Shown here: one piece after another, positions 62,105-64,000 of the stretch | How the letters are laid out: each line of letters starts with the position of its first letter | Numbering within the stretch: the stretch's first letter is position 1 | From: Mycoplana azooxidifex | GTDB taxonomy: Bacteria; Pseudomonadota; Alphaproteobacteria; Rhizobiales; Rhizobiaceae | DNA length: 64,000 bases | Assembly (NCBI RefSeq): GCF_014196765.1 | Contig: NZ_JACIEE010000007.1 | Span: 62,001-126,000 of the forward strand | Reading direction: 5' to 3' | Position numbers and translations under genes: made by a program | The notes under the pieces: generated by a model | Database searches by the model: none | What the model saw: only the letters and a program-made list of their open reading frames with translations | What the model was told of the DNA's origin: nothing

Positions 62105-64000
62105 ATGGACAAGCGCCTTCAGCCCGAGACCGACAGCACCGCCGGACAGGAGCATAAGCACGGTCACGCCCATGCACACGGCGACGGCCATCAGCACGCA
62201 GGCGGCTGCTGCGCGGCCGACGAAGCCGGACCAGTTGCGACGGACGAGGCCGAGGTCGGCGACGGCTACCGGCGCTTCCGCATTTCGGGCATGGACTGCG
62301 CAAGCTGCGCCAACACCATCAGCACCGCCGTCGGCGGCATGCCCGGCGTCAGGGACGTCCGCGTTTCCGTTCCGCGGGAGATGATGTTCATCGCGATCGA
62401 CGAGGCCAGGACGCCACTCGACCGGGTGGGCGAGCGGGTCAAAAGCCTCGGCTATGGCGCCGAGCTCCTGGCCGCGGACGCCCCGGCCCCGCGGCCGGTA
62501 GCCGTCGCCTGGTGGCGGACGCCCAAGGGCCTGCATGCCATCGTCGGCGGGATCGCGACCGCAGCCGCCTTCGTCATCAATCATATCTGGCCTGTCGCCG
62601 GGCATTACCTGTTCATCGCCGCGGCCGTTCTCCTGGCGCTGCCCATCGCGCGCCGCGCCGTAGCCGCAGCGCTTGCAGGCGCGCCCTTCACCATCGAGAT
62701 GCTGATGACGGTTGCCGTCATCGGTGCGGTCATCATCGGCGAGCCGGCCGAGGCGACGGTGGTCGTCTTCCTGTTTGCGACCGGCGAGGTACTCGAAGGC
62801 TACGCCGCCAGCCGCGCCCGCGCCGGGATCGAGGCTTTGGCGTCGCTCGTGCCCGACCGGGCCTTCATCGAGGAGGACGGCGTCGTGCGCGAGGTTGCCG
62901 CTGCAAGCATCCGACCCGGCCACGTCGTGCTGGCCCGGCCGGGCGACCATGTGGCGGCGGACGGCACGGTCATCGAAGGCCGCGCGCATCTGGACGAGGC
63001 GGCGATCACCGGCGAAAGCATCCCGGTATCGCGCGGGCCCGGCGAGAAGGTCTTCGCCGGCTCGGTCGCGATCGATGCGGCCCTGAAGATCCGCGCGGAG
63101 AAGTCGGCGGCCGACAACACCATCGCCCGCATGGTCGCATTGGTCGAGGAGGCGCAGGATGCAAAGGCCCCCGCACAGCGCTTCATCGACAGTTTCTCGC
63201 GGATCTACACCCCGCTGATCGCAGCCCTCGGGCTGCTGGTCGCTATCGTCCCGCCCCTCTTTCTCGGCGGCGAATGGCACACCTGGATCTATCGCGGGCT
63301 GGCGCTGCTGCTGATCGGCTGCCCCTGTGCGCTCGTCATATCCGTCCCCGCCGCCGTCGCCTCCGCGCTGGCGACGGCAGCACGCGCCGGCATCCTTGCC
63401 AAGGGCGGCGTCATCCTGGAAACGCTGGCGAAGGCGGAAGTCGTCGCTTTCGACAAGACCGGCACGCTGACCCGCGGCCGGCCGGCGGTGACCGACGTAC
63501 ATGCCACGGATGGCACGGTGGAAGACCTGCTGGCGCTGGCGGCGGCGATCGAGGCCGGCTCGAGCCATCCCCTGGCGGAGGCCATCGTCGCCGAGGCGCA
63601 GACCCGCAAGCTCACGCCGGCTCCGGCATCGGAGATCAGGGCGCTCGCAGGACGCGGCGTCAGCGGATCGGTCGCCGGACGGACGATCTTCATCGGCGCA
63701 CCGCGCTTTGCCGCCGAGGAAGGCACGATCGGCACAGCACTCACTGAGAAGATCGCAGCCTTCGAGCAGGCCGGCAACACCATCGCCGTGGTCGTCGCCG
63801 ACAAGGTCGGCGTCGGCGCGATCGCGCTGCGCGACGAACCGCGCGACGATGCGCGCGCGGGCATCGCCGCGCTGAAGGCGCTCGGGGTCCGCACACTGAT
63901 GCTCTCCGGCGACAATCCCGCGACCGCCGCCGCCATCGGCCGCTCTCTGTCGATCGACGACGCCCGCGGTGGCCTGCTGCCGGCCGACAAGGTCGATGCG
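62105..64000 (+). CDS. zntA: Zn(II)/Cd(II)/Pb(II) P-type ATPase, 3' end beyond the window
   Basis: 632 residues seen, open at the right edge; the start is the ATG at 62105. A His-rich tail (HKHGHAHAHGDGHQHAGGCC, 17-36) precedes the heavy-metal domain with GMDCASC (62-68). Then come membrane helices, the actuator GESIPVS, the CPC motif (406-408, GCPCALV) and the phosphorylation site Asp450 (DKTGTLTRG), followed by the nucleotide domain (SSHPLA; MLSGDN). Divergent MerR-type control fits a divalent soft-metal exporter, but the last helix that settles Zn versus Co is missing. Confidence 0.93.
   Translation, partial: MDKRLQPETDSTAGQEHKHGHAHAHGDGHQHAGGCCAADEAGPVATDEAEVGDGYRRFRISGMDCASCANTISTAVGGMPGVRDVRVSVPREMMFIAIDEARTPLDRVGERVKSLGYGAELLAADAPAPRPVAVAWWRTPKGLHAIVGGIATAAAFVINHIWPVAGHYLFIAAAVLLALPIARRAVAAALAGAPFTIEMLMTVAVIGAVIIGEPAEATVVVFLFATGEVLEGYAASRARAGIEALASLVPDRAFIEEDGVVREVAAASIRPGHVVLARPGDHVAADGTVIEGRAHLDEAAITGESIPVSRGPGEKVFAGSVAIDAALKIRAEKSAADNTIARMVALVEEAQDAKAPAQRFIDSFSRIYTPLIAALGLLVAIVPPLFLGGEWHTWIYRGLALLLIGCPCALVISVPAAVASALATAARAGILAKGGVILETLAKAEVVAFDKTGTLTRGRPAVTDVHATDGTVEDLLALAAAIEAGSSHPLAEAIVAEAQTRKLTPAPASEIRALAGRGVSGSVAGRTIFIGAPRFAAEEGTIGTALTEKIAAFEQAGNTIAVVVADKVGVGAIALRDEPRDDARAGIAALKALGVRTLMLSGDNPATAAAIGRSLSIDDARGGLLPADKVDA

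Overview
The window looks like alphaproteobacterial, most likely Rhizobiaceae (Ensifer/Sinorhizobium, Shinella or Rhizobium type), DNA. The reasons are its high GC with strong GC-third-position coding, the gene order nasT-nasS-nrtABD-nirBD-nasA-cysG, a DUF1612/RHE_PE00001-type gene, and short mosaic intergenic repeats of the rhizobial RIME/ABC kind. I saw no rRNA, tRNA, IS element, phage or CRISPR array. Whether it lies on a chromosome, chromid or megaplasmid cannot be decided from the sequence.

Layout. 1-0.7 kb: 3' end of a Cu(I) P-type ATPase gene and its CueR-type regulator. 0.8-3.9 kb: a secreted S10 peptidase and an aldehyde dehydrogenase. 4.2-16.5 kb: a complete nitrate assimilation locus. 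It has a nitrate-sensing antitermination pair (NasT/NasS) and then, behind a sigma54-type promoter and a structured leader with a terminator, a nitrate ABC importer, NADH nitrite reductase, nitrate reductase and siroheme synthase. 16.6-22.5 kb: a sugar-acid dehydratase, a DMT exporter, and an overlapping class III aminotransferase / glutamine-synthetase-like pair. 22.5-26.7 kb: an L-fuconate-type branch (lactonase, fuconate dehydratase, LldD-like L-lactate oxidase), an NTF2-like protein and a tiny membrane protein.

27.1-40.9 kb is the most unusual part, a bidirectional locus of 13 genes. Leftward run a polyamine-type ABC importer, a GT1 glycosyltransferase-like protein, three tandem DUF861-type cupins, an aldehyde dehydrogenase and a saccharopine-dehydrogenase-like oxidoreductase. 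Rightward run a GntR regulator with two winged helices, a second GT1 paralogue and another aldehyde dehydrogenase. I infer an undescribed import/catabolism system, possibly for an opine-like or amine conjugate; the substrate is unknown.

40.9-42.1 kb: a TetR/RidA pair with three operator copies. 42.2-48.7 kb: an ABC-F protein, a dienelactone-hydrolase-like protein, a class D beta-lactamase divergent from an AmpR-type LysR regulator, an exported Gly/Tyr-rich protein and an AGE-family isomerase. 48.8-50.8 kb: LysR / SDR / tautomerase. 50.9-61.6 kb: an FtsK without membrane segments, membrane and exported proteins, an SDR lacking the YxxxK motif, the DUF1612 protein, a polar amino-acid ABC importer, a DUF1810 protein and a small lipoprotein. 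61.6-64 kb: a ZntR/CadR-like MerR regulator divergent from a Zn/Cd/Pb P-type ATPase that runs off the right edge. Metal-efflux ATPases with MerR regulators thus sit at both ends.
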